Positions 1-7,725 of a stretch of DNA of 64,000 nucleotides are shown one piece after another. The position numbers were made by a program, and so were the translations under genes. The notes under the pieces were generated by a model, which saw nothing but the letters and a program-made list of their open reading frames with translations, had not been told where the DNA came from and did no database searches. Source of the DNA: a virus. The DNA is taken from positions 1 through 64,000 of the IMG/VR virus record IMGVR_UViG_3300050821_002050; one strand, given 5' to 3'. The number at the start of each line of letters is the position of its first letter. The stretch's first letter is position 1.

Positions 1-2
1 AG

Positions 3-431
3 CAGTTTGAGCCACGCGCATGGTTTGACAAGGACGTGTGGTGCCGAATGATCGGCGACGTAGTGAAGATCGACACGCCTTTCATCAATAAGAAGGACAG
101 TAAGCGTTGTCAGCTCGCGCTGGTTCTGGACTGGAAGACCGGCAAGGTGATCGACGACCAAATCCAACTGATGCTGATGGCGCAGGCGCTGTTTTCGCAC
201 TACCCCGACCTGACCCATGTGCGCAGTGAGTTCGTGTGGCTCAAGGATGACAGCACCTCGCCCGAGCTGTTCACCCGACAGGAAGTAGCCGACCAGTGGG
301 TAGAGTTGATGCCTCGCGTCAAGGCGCTGCACCAAGCGCACCTCACACAGAACTATCCCCCCAAGCCGAGCGGCCTCTGCAAGAAGTACTGCCCGGTCAA
401 ATCATGTCCGTATTGGGGGAAGGGTGCGTAA
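3..431 (+). CDS. PD-(D/E)XK exonuclease, RecB/Cas4-like, 5' end missing
   Basis: The reading frame is open from the window edge, so the gene begins upstream; 142 residues are visible. The motif LVLDWKTGK followed by QIQLMLMAQALF matches the D...(D/E)XK-Q active site of RecB/Cas4-type nucleases. The C-terminus has a cysteine cluster (CKKYCPVKSC) like the one that holds an iron-sulphur cluster in Cas4/AddB-type enzymes. It is probably a 5'-3' or recombination exonuclease acting on phage DNA, in keeping with the helicase, exonuclease and primase genes downstream. Its stop TAA overlaps the next ATG (TAATG). The true start and N-terminal cysteine cannot be seen. The family call is good; the exact polarity is inferred. 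Confidence 0.75.
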   Translation, partial: QFEPRAWFDKDVWCRMIGDVVKIDTPFINKKDSKRCQLALVLDWKTGKVIDDQIQLMLMAQALFSHYPDLTHVRSEFVWLKDDSTSPELFTRQEVADQWVELMPRVKALHQAHLTQNYPPKPSGLCKKYCPVKSCPYWGKGA

Positions 432-712
432 TGCCACCGGGCCCACGACCAGCAGTAGCAGTAATCAAGCGTCACGCGATCGGAGAGCGTGGCTACGCGC
501 ATAGCTACCGGATGGACTACAGCTACTACGGTGTATGGGTAGAGACACCGAAGTGGCACCCGAGGCGCGTCATGTTCAAGCAGAACTGGCGACGCATGGT
601 CTATGGCGTCAACGTCTATCAGTACGACTATGCCAACGACATTGAGATGGCGATGTGGGGACTACGCCAGCAGGCAGGAGTGCCCGACACGGCAGAGTAT
701 GTGTTCGACTAG
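431..712 (+). CDS. Hypothetical protein, 93 aa
   Basis: The start is the ATG that overlaps the previous stop (TAATG). The frame is open further upstream, but that part only shadows the nuclease gene. The protein is basic and rich in Tyr and Trp (YSYYGVW, VYQYDYAND), with no motif I recognise. It lies in the tightly packed replication operon and is probably translationally coupled to the nuclease. Confidence 0.6.
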   Translation: MPPGPRPAVAVIKRHAIGERGYAHSYRMDYSYYGVWVETPKWHPRRVMFKQNWRRMVYGVNVYQYDYANDIEMAMWGLRQQAGVPDTAEYVFD

Positions 713-727
713 AAAAGGAGCAAAAGT

Positions 728-838
728 TTGACCCCGTTCATTCTCATCCTAGTCCTTGTTGTAGCCGCCCTCTTGATCCCGGCGAAATACGACCCCGCAA
801 TGCGCCTGAAGAAATGGAGCGAGCGCGATGACACTTGA
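728..838 (+). CDS. Small single-pass membrane peptide, 36 aa
   Basis: A TTG start lies about 10 nt after AGGAG (714-718). The peptide begins MTPF and then has one hydrophobic helix (ILILVLVVAALLIP) followed by a charged tail. The stop TGA at 836-838 overlaps the next gene, whose ATG is at 828. The good ribosome site, helix and overlap support a real gene. Function is unknown; small phage membrane peptides in early operons often act on host membrane proteins, but nothing here shows that. Confidence 0.6.
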   Translation: MTPFILILVLVVAALLIPAKYDPAMRLKKWSERDDT

Positions 839-1178
839 GCAAGCACTGCGGGAGGCCGCAGCGAAGGGCCTCACCCACGTAACGATGTGGCCGGTACCCA
901 GTCAGGATCGCAAGACGACCTACTGGTACGCCAGAGCCACGCCGTCGACAGCACACAGCTATGTGCAGACGCAGAACGTAGACCCGGTAGCCGCGCTGAC
1001 GGCTGTTCTTGAGAGCCTGCCGAAGGCTCCAAAGCGTGTCGCAAAAAAAGTTACGGCGACCGTAACCGATGAAGAGATCGTGGCGATCCAAGCGGAAACG
1101 CATGCCACCGAAGCTGAAGCGGAAGACAAACCCAAGGCTCGCAAAACAGGCGGCCTCAACCCGGAGTGGGGAATATGA
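828..1178 (+). CDS. Hypothetical protein, 116 aa
   Basis: The N-terminal 65 residues look folded (EQALREAAAKGLTHVTMWPV). They are followed by a charged, Ala/Glu/Lys-rich linker and a short end (LNPEWGI). The linker contains the peptide VTATVT encoded by a dispersed palindrome (1051-1065), in frame. It is coupled by ATGA overlap to the exonuclease that follows. No family recognised. Confidence 0.65.
   Translation: MTLEQALREAAAKGLTHVTMWPVPSQDRKTTYWYARATPSTAHSYVQTQNVDPVAALTAVLESLPKAPKRVAKKVTATVTDEEIVAIQAETHATEAEAEDKPKARKTGGLNPEWGI
1051..1065. repeat. Dispersed palindrome site 1
   Basis: TTACGG-CGA-CCGTAA with flanking G and C. It lies in frame (VTATVT) in the linker of the 116-aa protein. Confidence 0.9.
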
Positions 1179-1759
1179 CAGACGTAATGATTGACATCGA
1201 GACCCTCGCAACATCCCAGAACTCGCTCGTGCTTAGCATCGCTGCGGTCAAGTTCACGCTGTTCCATGAACGCCCGGCCTTCCACTCGGAAATCCTGATC
1301 ATCCCGAGCATGATCGACCAGATCATGCTGGGCCGACATGTGGACCCGAGCACGCAGGATTTCTGGGCCAAGCAGCCCCACGAAGTAAGCTCGCACTGGA
1401 AGGACCGCCAGCACGAGGCACTCAATAGGTGGGACACGATACAGAACCTGAGTGCGTTCTATGGGAACGCCGAGCAACGTGTCTGGGCGCACGGTATCTG
1501 CTTCGACATCAGCATCCTTGAGAACCTGTATGGCTCTAGCGCGGTGCCGTGGAAGTACAACAGGGTCTTGGATGCCCGCACCGTTGATCGCATTTGCCCG
1601 ACGCGGCGTACACCGACTGAGGATCAGGGATTAAACATTCTGGCCCTCAACGCCCACCACCCGATCGACGACTGCAAGCGCCAGATATGGTCGCTCTGGG
1701 CCAAGTGGCCTGACGCGCTTCCGAGCGTCACCGAGCTACCCGAAGAGAAGGCAGCGTAG
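1175..1759 (+). CDS. DnaQ-like 3'-5' exonuclease/exoribonuclease
   Basis: This is an RNase H-fold exonuclease of 194 aa that would remove nucleotides from 3' ends using two metal ions. ExoI is MIDIETLAT (Asp7, Glu9), ExoII is HGICFDISILENLY, and ExoIII lies near HHPIDDCKRQI, with the usual His and Asp spacing. The layout is closest to the short stand-alone exoribonuclease group rather than a polymerase proofreading domain. The start is the ATG at 1175 that overlaps the previous TGA; a GTG nine bases upstream is less likely. It sits among other nucleic-acid enzymes, where it may serve phage DNA repair or RNA turnover. Confidence 0.8.
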   Translation: MTDVMIDIETLATSQNSLVLSIAAVKFTLFHERPAFHSEILIIPSMIDQIMLGRHVDPSTQDFWAKQPHEVSSHWKDRQHEALNRWDTIQNLSAFYGNAEQRVWAHGICFDISILENLYGSSAVPWKYNRVLDARTVDRICPTRRTPTEDQGLNILALNAHHPIDDCKRQIWSLWAKWPDALPSVTELPEEKAA

Positions 1760-1773
1760 GGGAGGGATTTGAG

Positions 1774-2571
1774 ATGAAGATCGGTGGGATGGCGGTCGTG
1801 GCCGCTGGCGATGATATACCAGAAGGCCCGCTGCCGCACTTCGAATTGACCCGCGAGCTGTTCGAAGCTCTCGAATACCCCGAGGTAATGGCGACGTTAG
1901 AGGCACTCGACCAGTGCGGCGAGCTGAAACTTCCCTACGAGTTTCAGACTATACGGTTCAACGTGGAGGACTATGCGTGTGCTCCCGGTTGGGGGGGAGC
2001 CAAAGATAGGCTTCAGGATTGTTTCGTCACATGTCAGGTCGGACAAACCGTCATTTACACCAAGGAAACCACGGTCGTGCACATCTGTCCGGTCCTTACT
2101 GTGGAGGATCAACGGGCACCGGGTGGGGTGTTCACAGTCGACACGGACAAAAATTCGGTGTGGTTTGGTGGTCAGGAGTACGAGATAGAGGAAGCAAATC
2201 GGGAGACCGCCGGCAATTATCTTAAGTGGTCTACCTTAGTCACGCGGCTGCTACTCGCAGCGCTGGCGACGAAGAACGTGGTCAAACACACAGCCTTAAA
2301 CAAGCGTGCCTCGCGCGGAGTTGGTAGCGGCAAGCTTCGTGCTGCCGACGGTAAAATTCGTCTTAGCTTTACCCGCCTCGACGTACCAGTGGAGTTCGAA
2401 GCGGGGACCGGCAGGCGGACGAAATTCCATCTGCGACGGGGACACTACCACACCTATCATATCGGTCCCGGTCGCTCCGAGGCAGTGAAGAAGTTCGTGC
2501 AGGCAGTGCTAGTCAACCGCGATCTGCAGACTTGCGATGCCAAGGTGCCTATCTACGAGGTGACGGCATGA
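1774..2571 (+). CDS. Hypothetical protein, 265 aa
   Basis: The ATG follows GGGAGGG by a normal distance. The N-terminal half is acidic with several cysteines. The C-terminal half is basic, with a long Arg/Lys stretch (LNKRASRGVGSGKLR) and a His-rich motif (HLRRGHYHTYHIGPG). That His/Arg motif recurs in uncharacterised phage early proteins as far as I recall, but it gives no function. The gene ends in an ATGA overlap with the nuclease gene that follows. Nucleic-acid binding is possible from the basic half, but is only inference. Confidence 0.7.
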   Translation: MKIGGMAVVAAGDDIPEGPLPHFELTRELFEALEYPEVMATLEALDQCGELKLPYEFQTIRFNVEDYACAPGWGGAKDRLQDCFVTCQVGQTVIYTKETTVVHICPVLTVEDQRAPGGVFTVDTDKNSVWFGGQEYEIEEANRETAGNYLKWSTLVTRLLLAALATKNVVKHTALNKRASRGVGSGKLRAADGKIRLSFTRLDVPVEFEAGTGRRTKFHLRRGHYHTYHIGPGRSEAVKKFVQAVLVNRDLQTCDAKVPIYEVTA

Positions 2572-3188
2572 GCACTCCCGAGGGCAGGATCAAAAACGCG
2601 CTAAAGCGCCGGCTCGAAGAGTTCGGCGATGAGTGCTGGCGTTTCATGCCTGTGCAGACAGGCTTTGGAACGCCCGCTCTCGACTTCATTCTGTGTTTCC
2701 GGGGATGGTTCGTCACCGTTGAGACCAAAACTCCTACTGGAGCGATGACTGACCTTCAGAAGGAGACACGACGCCTGACCCTCGCCGCTGGCGGGTTCGT
2801 CTTTTGTGTCTACGACACCGATACTCTCGACGATTTCATCAACTTCATAAAGGAACTGGGGTTTATCCATGGACGACACGACAGCACACACGAACCGCTA
2901 CAACACTCCATCCCAATTCAAGCGCAAGACCCGAGGGAGCGTAAAAAACACCGCCGCGCCGAGCAGCAAGCTGAAAAGGCTGCAGATGCAGCTTGCGGGG
3001 ATAATGGCGCACCTCGAAAAAAATCCAAACGACAGCCTGTCAAAGACACGGGTGGCGACGATCCAGCAGGAGTTACGGCAACCGTAACTCACTGGTGCAA
3101 GTGCGGGCACATGGTGCAGCACCCCAAAATGGTCCGCAGTGTACCTTTTTGTCATACGTGCGGAGTAGCGATGTGGAGATTTCCATGA
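2568..3188 (+). CDS. VRR-NUC-like nuclease with C-terminal zinc ribbon
   Basis: Residues 1-100 resemble a VRR-NUC/Holliday-junction-resolvase-type nuclease: PEGRIKNALKRRL, then GTPALDFILCF, VTVETK, and Gln in DLQKETRRL. A basic, low-complexity linker follows. The last 35 residues (CKCG...CHTCG) look like a zinc ribbon. The linker carries VTATVT from a palindrome (3073-3087). The start is the ATG overlapping the previous TGA. An unusual feature is a second convincing gene nested in another frame at 2869-3087, exactly under the linker. The nuclease domain is well supported. Whether the ribbon is made as one chain with it depends on the reading frame staying open, which it does. Confidence 0.7.
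   Translation: MSTPEGRIKNALKRRLEEFGDECWRFMPVQTGFGTPALDFILCFRGWFVTVETKTPTGAMTDLQKETRRLTLAAGGFVFCVYDTDTLDDFINFIKELGFIHGRHDSTHEPLQHSIPIQAQDPRERKKHRRAEQQAEKAADAACGDNGAPRKKSKRQPVKDTGGDDPAGVTATVTHWCKCGHMVQHPKMVRSVPFCHTCGVAMWRFP
2869..3087 (+). CDS. Nested small helical protein, 72 aa
   Basis: This lies wholly inside the nuclease gene in a different frame. The composition is that of a real protein: a basic N-terminus and then a helical segment (KLKRLQMQLAGIMAHLEKN, then SLSKTRVATIQQEL) of a type common in phage early regions. The ATG (ccATGGACG) has AAGGAA and GGGG upstream. Its stop TAA is supplied by the right arm of the palindrome at 3073-3087. Function is unknown. Confidence 0.6.
   Translation: MDDTTAHTNRYNTPSQFKRKTRGSVKNTAAPSSKLKRLQMQLAGIMAHLEKNPNDSLSKTRVATIQQELRQP
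3073..3087. repeat. Dispersed palindrome site 2
   Basis: TTACGG-CAA-CCGTAA. It is in frame (VTATVT) in the nuclease, and its last three bases are the stop codon of the nested 72-aa gene. Confidence 0.9.
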
Positions 3189-3490
3189 CCTCACCCCAAG
3201 AAGATGACTGGGAACCGGAAGGCCCTCACTTCCACCTACATCCGAATGGCGACTTCACTTTTCAAAGTGAGAGCGGGGACCTCACGATTGAGGGCAAGTT
3301 CACCCCGCCTCTGATCGGGGGAGACGACTGGGCGAACAACGACGACAAGCTGACGATCCACATTAAGCAATCACAGCGGGACGATCAGGTGATTGAGATT
3401 GTGGGAGGCAGTCTGGAGATACCGGACTTTTTGCACTTTGTGAAAATGTTAGCGGCCAACATGGGCCTACGAGAGGAGAATTGGAAATGA
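3185..3490 (+). CDS. Hypothetical acidic protein, 101 aa
   Basis: The start is the ATG overlapping the nuclease stop. The protein is acidic and beta-rich (FHLHPNGDFTFQSESGDLTIEGKF), with a helical end. No family recognised. It ends in an ATGA overlap with the MazG-like gene. Confidence 0.65.
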   Translation: MTSPQEDDWEPEGPHFHLHPNGDFTFQSESGDLTIEGKFTPPLIGGDDWANNDDKLTIHIKQSQRDDQVIEIVGGSLEIPDFLHFVKMLAANMGLREENWK

Positions 3491-3840
3491 GCACAACTGA
3501 AGCCTACTTTGAGAAATTCGTGGACAGCCTGTTCGTGTCAAAGCGCGACGGGACCGAGGGCTACCTACACGCAGCAACCGGCCTATCCGGTGAGAGCGGC
3601 GAGGTGCTCGACCTGATCAAGAAGGTCTGGGTCTACGACCGACCACTCGATGTGGTCACCTACGACAAGCTGATCGAGGAGATGGGCGACACCCTGCACT
3701 ATCTGCAGATGTTGTGCATCAAGATGCGGTGCTCGATGGGTGACCTTCGTGATCACAACGTTGCCAAACTCCGAGCGAGGTACCCCGATGGCTTTTCGAA
3801 AGAAGCCGCAAACGCCCGCGCCGATAAGGCCGGTCAGTAA
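3487..3840 (+). CDS. MazG-like nucleotide pyrophosphohydrolase
   Basis: The all-alpha NTP pyrophosphatase signature is present: ESGEVLDLIKK and then EEMGDTLHYL, giving the ExxE...ExxD metal site. At 117 aa it is a single-domain enzyme. It would hydrolyse (d)NTPs to monophosphates, and in phages it is thought to tune nucleotide or alarmone pools. The chosen ATG at 3487 has GAGGAG upstream and overlaps the previous stop; the TTG at 3481 is less likely. Confidence 0.8.
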   Translation: MSTTEAYFEKFVDSLFVSKRDGTEGYLHAATGLSGESGEVLDLIKKVWVYDRPLDVVTYDKLIEEMGDTLHYLQMLCIKMRCSMGDLRDHNVAKLRARYPDGFSKEAANARADKAGQ

Positions 3841-4282
3841 CATGGATGACTACCCGGTCGATACCGAAGGGCTCGACGGTCAACTGGTAGAGTACAAGGA
3901 GGATGTGGGCCCTGCCCCCATTCCTCCGCCTACTGGACTGAGTGACGAAGACGATGCGCGAGCGTACCTCGCGCAACGCTTCAACGGGCTGTTCTGTCCC
4001 AACTGCGAGTACTACTGGAACAGGGAAGACACCCACAGCTTCAAGCACACGCCTGACAGTGAGATCGTCAATGTTTGCCCCGGTTCTGAGTGTCGGGCCA
4101 TGGGCATCCCGCTGCAGGAGTTCGGTCAGGAGAGGGCGTACCGCTACAAGTACGGTGGCATGGACACACCTTCGGAAGGCAGACGACACAACTACAACCG
4201 AATAAGGGAAATTAGTATGGACCCCGTTGATCTGGGTGCACTCATGGGAATGCCAGCGATAGGCAGGGTGCGTTCAAAATGA
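3788..4282 (+). CDS. Zinc-ribbon-like hypothetical protein, 164 aa
   Basis: The proposed start at 3788 (MAFRKKPQTP) has GCGAGG upstream and overlaps the MazG-like gene by 53 bp. An ATG at 3842, just after that gene ends, is an alternative. The centre has FCPNCEYYW and CPGSEC, spaced like a metal-binding cysteine pair. The N-terminus is proline-rich. It overlaps the helicase start by ATGA. Confidence 0.6.
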   Translation: MAFRKKPQTPAPIRPVSNMDDYPVDTEGLDGQLVEYKEDVGPAPIPPPTGLSDEDDARAYLAQRFNGLFCPNCEYYWNREDTHSFKHTPDSEIVNVCPGSECRAMGIPLQEFGQERAYRYKYGGMDTPSEGRRHNYNRIREISMDPVDLGALMGMPAIGRVRSK

Positions 4283-5868
4283 ACTGTATTCTATCTCAAG
4301 CGAACAAAGCAGTGCTCGTCCCGAGGGACGGGCGCTCGATCAACATGTTCCCCGGTGCGCCCGCGATGACCCATCGCAGCGACGATTATCTCGTCGTACC
4401 GTGGGACGTGCGGAACACGATGATGTTGCGCCATCTCGGTTACGGTGTCCGTAACCCGATGTTCCACGACTATGATTTCGGGAACTACAGCCCCTTCAAG
4501 GTGCAGAGGCGCACCATTGACATGCTGACGACCTGTCCTCGCGCATACGTGCTCAACGAGATGGGAACGGGCAAGACCAAGGCCACGTTGTGGGCTTGGG
4601 ACTATCTCAACAAAGAGAAACTCTGTGGCAAGCTACTCGTTGTGGCGACGCTTTCGACGCTGCGCTTTGTGTGGCAGGCGGAGGCGTTTCAAACTCTACC
4701 GGAAAGGACGGTCAAAGTACTCCATGGCTCAAAGAAAAGGCGATTGGAACTCCTTGAGGAAGACGCCGACATCTACATCATCAATCACGACGGGCTCCGT
4801 GTCATTCAAGAGGCTCTCAGTGTTCGTACTGATATTGACGTTTTGTGTCTCGATGAACTTGCTGTGTATCGGAATAATTCTGATCGAAGCAAGGCAATGC
4901 GTAAATTCGCCGAGCGGTTTAAGGTTGTCTGGGGCCTCACTGGACGGCCTATGCCTAATGAGCCGACGGATGTTTGGGGCCAAGCCAAGATCGTAACGCC
5001 CCACACTGTGCCGAAATTTTTTCGACAGGCACAGGAAATGTTGATGCTCAAGATCAACCAGTTCAAGTGGGTGCCGAAGGAGAACGCCCTTGAGAAGGCT
5101 GTAGCGATGTTGCAGCCGAATGTGCGTTTCTCCCTAGATGACGTGGTTGAGCTGCCTGATGTGATCTCCCGCGTCATCGACGTGGACCTGACTGACACAC
5201 AGGCTGAAATCTACAAGAAGCTCGCCAAGGAATTCAAAGCCGAGGTTGGTAACGGACAGGTGACGGCAGTGAATGCCGCCGTTGCCATGGGCAAATTATT
5301 GCAGGTGAGCGGTGGCTGGGTCTATGCCAAAGAACTAGGCGCGGTGCCGTGCTTCGATACGTGGAGAGAGACGATGCACCGGCACGAGCGGCTGGTGGAG
5401 CTGATCGAGGAAAATGAACGAAAGGTAATAGTCTACGTCCCCTACCGGCACGCAATCGACGGGCTCTCTAAAATTCTGGGCACGCCAGCACGCGATGGAG
5501 AAAAAGCAACAGGGGCCGGTATCGAACACGCGGTAGTTCACGGTGAGACGGCTGGACGCAGCGAAATCTTTAACGAATTTCAACACACGACCAAGTACAA
5601 GGTGTTGCTGGCGCATCCGAAATGCGTGGCACATGGATTAACGCTGACAGCGGCTGATACCATCATCTGGTATATGCCGACCACCTCCCTTGAAATCTAC
5701 GATCAAGCGAACGCGCGCATCACTCGCGTCGGTCAGAAGCACAAACAAAAAGTATTTCACCTGCAGTCAACCACCGTCGAAAAGAAAATCTACGCCATGC
5801 TGCAACGCAAGCAGAGGGTGCAAGAGGCACTTTTAAGTATGTTGGAAGACGCGATGGGTGACCTATGA
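4279..5868 (+). CDS. SNF2-family DNA helicase/translocase
   Basis: This is a superfamily 2 ATPase of 529 aa. Walker A is NEMGTGKTKA (around residues 93-102). The DExx box is the variant CLDELAVYRN (from Asp192). Motif III is LTGRPMPN, and the C-terminal RecA lobe has SLEIYDQANARITRVGQ (motif VI, about 470-486). It would translocate on double-stranded DNA, displacing proteins or remodelling forks. The SNF2 pattern GLTGRPMPNEPTDVW and the R-x-GQ motif make this call firm. An exact palindrome (4440-4454) lies near the N-terminus, here in a frame that reads GYGVRN. ATGA overlaps both neighbours. Confidence 0.85.
   Translation: MNCILSQANKAVLVPRDGRSINMFPGAPAMTHRSDDYLVVPWDVRNTMMLRHLGYGVRNPMFHDYDFGNYSPFKVQRRTIDMLTTCPRAYVLNEMGTGKTKATLWAWDYLNKEKLCGKLLVVATLSTLRFVWQAEAFQTLPERTVKVLHGSKKRRLELLEEDADIYIINHDGLRVIQEALSVRTDIDVLCLDELAVYRNNSDRSKAMRKFAERFKVVWGLTGRPMPNEPTDVWGQAKIVTPHTVPKFFRQAQEMLMLKINQFKWVPKENALEKAVAMLQPNVRFSLDDVVELPDVISRVIDVDLTDTQAEIYKKLAKEFKAEVGNGQVTAVNAAVAMGKLLQVSGGWVYAKELGAVPCFDTWRETMHRHERLVELIEENERKVIVYVPYRHAIDGLSKILGTPARDGEKATGAGIEHAVVHGETAGRSEIFNEFQHTTKYKVLLAHPKCVAHGLTLTAADTIIWYMPTTSLEIYDQANARITRVGQKHKQKVFHLQSTTVEKKIYAMLQRKQRVQEALLSMLEDAMGDL
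4440..4454. repeat. Dispersed palindrome site 3
   Basis: TTACGG-TGT-CCGTAA inside the helicase gene. It is read in a different frame from most coding copies (GYGVRN rather than VTATVT), so the DNA or RNA sequence, not the peptide, appears to be what is kept. Confidence 0.9.
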
Positions 5869-6281
5869 AGTGCCGAGGTAGCATTGAGAAGTGGATGGTG
5901 TTATGGTCGACATACAACAACCTTGACGGTCGACGCGAACACTTCGTATGGTACGACTGGAAGAACAGAGCGGGCGGGCTACTACTGTTCGATACGAAAA
6001 AAGCCTGTAAACATTGGATAACTGAGAACTACGGGTATATTGCCCGACGCGGCGATCTTAGAAATGAGCCACACTGCTGGCGAATGCCGCAAGCAGTCCG
6101 GGTTCGAGTAGACATAGGAGAAATCAGTGAACGTAGTTTCGCCCCAACCATCTGGAGCCCCCGAGGGCTCCCCATCGACACACGCCAACGTAGAACGGCT
6201 CGTTGGGCTGTATCTCGTCGTCAGAGAAGAGATCGAAAGGCTCAAGGAGAAACACAAAAAAGAGCTGGAAAAGGCCGTTGA
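5865..6281 (+). CDS. Hypothetical protein with overlapping 3' end, 138 aa
   Basis: It starts at the ATG overlapping the helicase stop. The first 85 residues look like a normal protein rich in Trp and Tyr (MVLWSTYNNLDG, HFVWYDWKNRAGGLLLF). The last 50 are Arg/Gln-rich and run out of frame over the next gene, which begins at 6127. The tail may be real but composition suggests it is tolerated rather than selected. Function unknown. Confidence 0.55.
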   Translation: MKCRGSIEKWMVLWSTYNNLDGRREHFVWYDWKNRAGGLLLFDTKKACKHWITENYGYIARRGDLRNEPHCWRMPQAVRVRVDIGEISERSFAPTIWSPRGLPIDTRQRRTARWAVSRRQRRDRKAQGETQKRAGKGR

Positions 6282-6576
6282 TCTTCAGAAAGAATTAACG
6301 GGTAAGATCACAGACTTCTTGTCCCAACACGGTGTTGACAGTGTGAAGACATCGGCGGGGACGGCATACTCGTCCGTCAAGTACAGTGCATCACTGGCAG
6401 ACCCCGAAGCCTTCATGAAGTATGTGATCAGCAATCAGAACTGGGACCTGCTGGACCGCAAAGCCAACGTCACGGCTTGCCGCGCGTTCGTCGACCAACA
6501 CAATACGCTCCCTCCCGGCGTGAACCTCTCTTCCATCGAGACCCTTGGGGTGCGCAGCCCCACGAGTAAAAAGTAA
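6127..6576 (+). CDS. Conserved phage early protein, coiled coil, 149 aa
   Basis: A GTG start with AGGAG at 6115-6119. Residues 25-60 form a charged coiled coil (REEIERLKEKHKKELEKA). The C-terminal half has the pattern VKTSAGTAYSSVKYSASLAD...WDLLDRKAN...LPPGVNLSS, which I recognise as a recurrent uncharacterised phage family found next to ssDNA-binding and recombination genes. Its stop codon TAA is part of a palindrome copy (6574-6588). Confidence 0.7.
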   Translation: MNVVSPQPSGAPEGSPSTHANVERLVGLYLVVREEIERLKEKHKKELEKAVDLQKELTGKITDFLSQHGVDSVKTSAGTAYSSVKYSASLADPEAFMKYVISNQNWDLLDRKANVTACRAFVDQHNTLPPGVNLSSIETLGVRSPTSKK

Positions 6577-6588
6577 CGGCCACCGTAA
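6574..6588. repeat. Dispersed palindrome site 4 (one mismatch)
   Basis: TAACGG-CCA-CCGTAA. The single deviation (T to A in the left arm) places a TAA that is the stop codon of the upstream gene. It lies 22 bp before the next ATG. Confidence 0.85.
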
Positions 6589-6610
6589 CCCCAACAAGGA
6601 ACCTCACACG

Positions 6611-7720
6611 ATGAGTAATCTTGAACTGTTTAACGCCGCCGCCTTCAAGGGCACTGCCCCATCGAAGGTATTCCACGACATCGACCCAAACTCCGAGAGC
6701 CTCGCCGATGGTATCGGCCAGAGCTACGGCATCCTTGGCTACAAGGGCAAAACATGGACGCTCCGCCTTCGTGGCGAGACCTTCCAGTTCAACCGACCGG
6801 ATGACGGCACTCCCGCTCCGTTCCTCGACGTGATCATCCTGCGTCAGCTTCCGGTGAAGTCCAAGTCGTACTACCCGGCTGGCTCGTATCAGGAGGGCAA
6901 CGTCGGTGTCCGACCGCTGTGCGCATCGCTGGACGGCGTCACGCCCGACGTTGAGATTGCCACGCCGCAGAACAATGCCTGCGTCACCTGCGCTCGCAAC
7001 GTGTTCAAGACGACCGCCGACGGTCGCAAGACCCGCGAATGCTCAGACTTCAAGCGTCTGGCTGTGCTGGTCCTCCCGAAGCTCACCATGCCGTTCTTCA
7101 ATGGCAAGGCGCTGATGGAGCCGGTGTTCCTGCGCGTGCCCCCGGCCTCGCTGAACGATCTGTCGCTGTTTGGCGATACGATGTCCCAGCAGGGTTTCCA
7201 CTACGCCACGTTCATCACGCGGATCGGGTTCAAGCCTGACAAGCCGCACCCTGTGATGTTCTTCAAGGCGATCTGTCCGCTGACGGACCAACAGGCTCCG
7301 ATGGTCAGGCAACTGCGCGACGACATGGCTTCGCACCGGATCACCGGAGAGGACATGCTCGCTCGACGACCGGGGCTTCCTGCGATCGCCGCCCCTGCGG
7401 CAGCAGCGCCGGTCCAGACAGCGCCGGTCCAGACAGCGCCCAACGTGGTGCAGATGCCCCCGCCGAACAAGCCGGCTGCCCCTGTGGCAACGGACGAGGG
7501 CTGGGGCGCGGCTGCGGCTCCGGTTACGGCCACCGTAACCGGCACACCGCCGACGGATGATGACGGGTGGGGTGGCACTGCCACCGCAGCTCCGGCAGCT
7601 CCGATTGAAACTTCAGTTGCTCCGCAGCACCAACAGCCCACAGCAGCGGTAAGCGACACCATGACCGAGGAAGCGGACGACGATCTCGAAGCCCGCGTAG
7701 GTGCCCTCCTTCAGCGGTAA
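6611..7720 (+). CDS. Probable ssDNA-binding protein with acidic tail, 369 aa
   Basis: The start is MSNLELFNAA at 6611. Residues 1-250 form a folded part with a cysteine group (CVTCARN, RECSDFKR) that may bind zinc. From about 260 a Pro/Ala linker follows, including an exact 15-bp tandem duplication (APVQT twice), a VTATVT palindrome insert and two DxGWG motifs. The tail is acidic (TEEADDDLEARVGALL). Globular core, disordered linker and acidic tip is the layout of phage and bacterial ssDNA-binding proteins. The position just before the primase-helicase fits. A 19-residue motif near the N-terminus (7-25) recurs in the primase-helicase. I cannot name the family, so the function is inferred. Confidence 0.5.
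   Translation: MSNLELFNAAAFKGTAPSKVFHDIDPNSESLADGIGQSYGILGYKGKTWTLRLRGETFQFNRPDDGTPAPFLDVIILRQLPVKSKSYYPAGSYQEGNVGVRPLCASLDGVTPDVEIATPQNNACVTCARNVFKTTADGRKTRECSDFKRLAVLVLPKLTMPFFNGKALMEPVFLRVPPASLNDLSLFGDTMSQQGFHYATFITRIGFKPDKPHPVMFFKAICPLTDQQAPMVRQLRDDMASHRITGEDMLARRPGLPAIAAPAAAAPVQTAPVQTAPNVVQMPPPNKPAAPVATDEGWGAAAAPVTATVTGTPPTDDDGWGGTATAAPAAPIETSVAPQHQQPTAAVSDTMTEEADDDLEARVGALLQR
7524..7538. repeat. Dispersed palindrome site 5
   Basis: TTACGG-CCA-CCGTAA, flanked GG and CC. It is in frame (VTATVT) in the disordered linker of the putative ssDNA-binding protein. Confidence 0.9.
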
Positions 7721-7725
7721 GTCTT

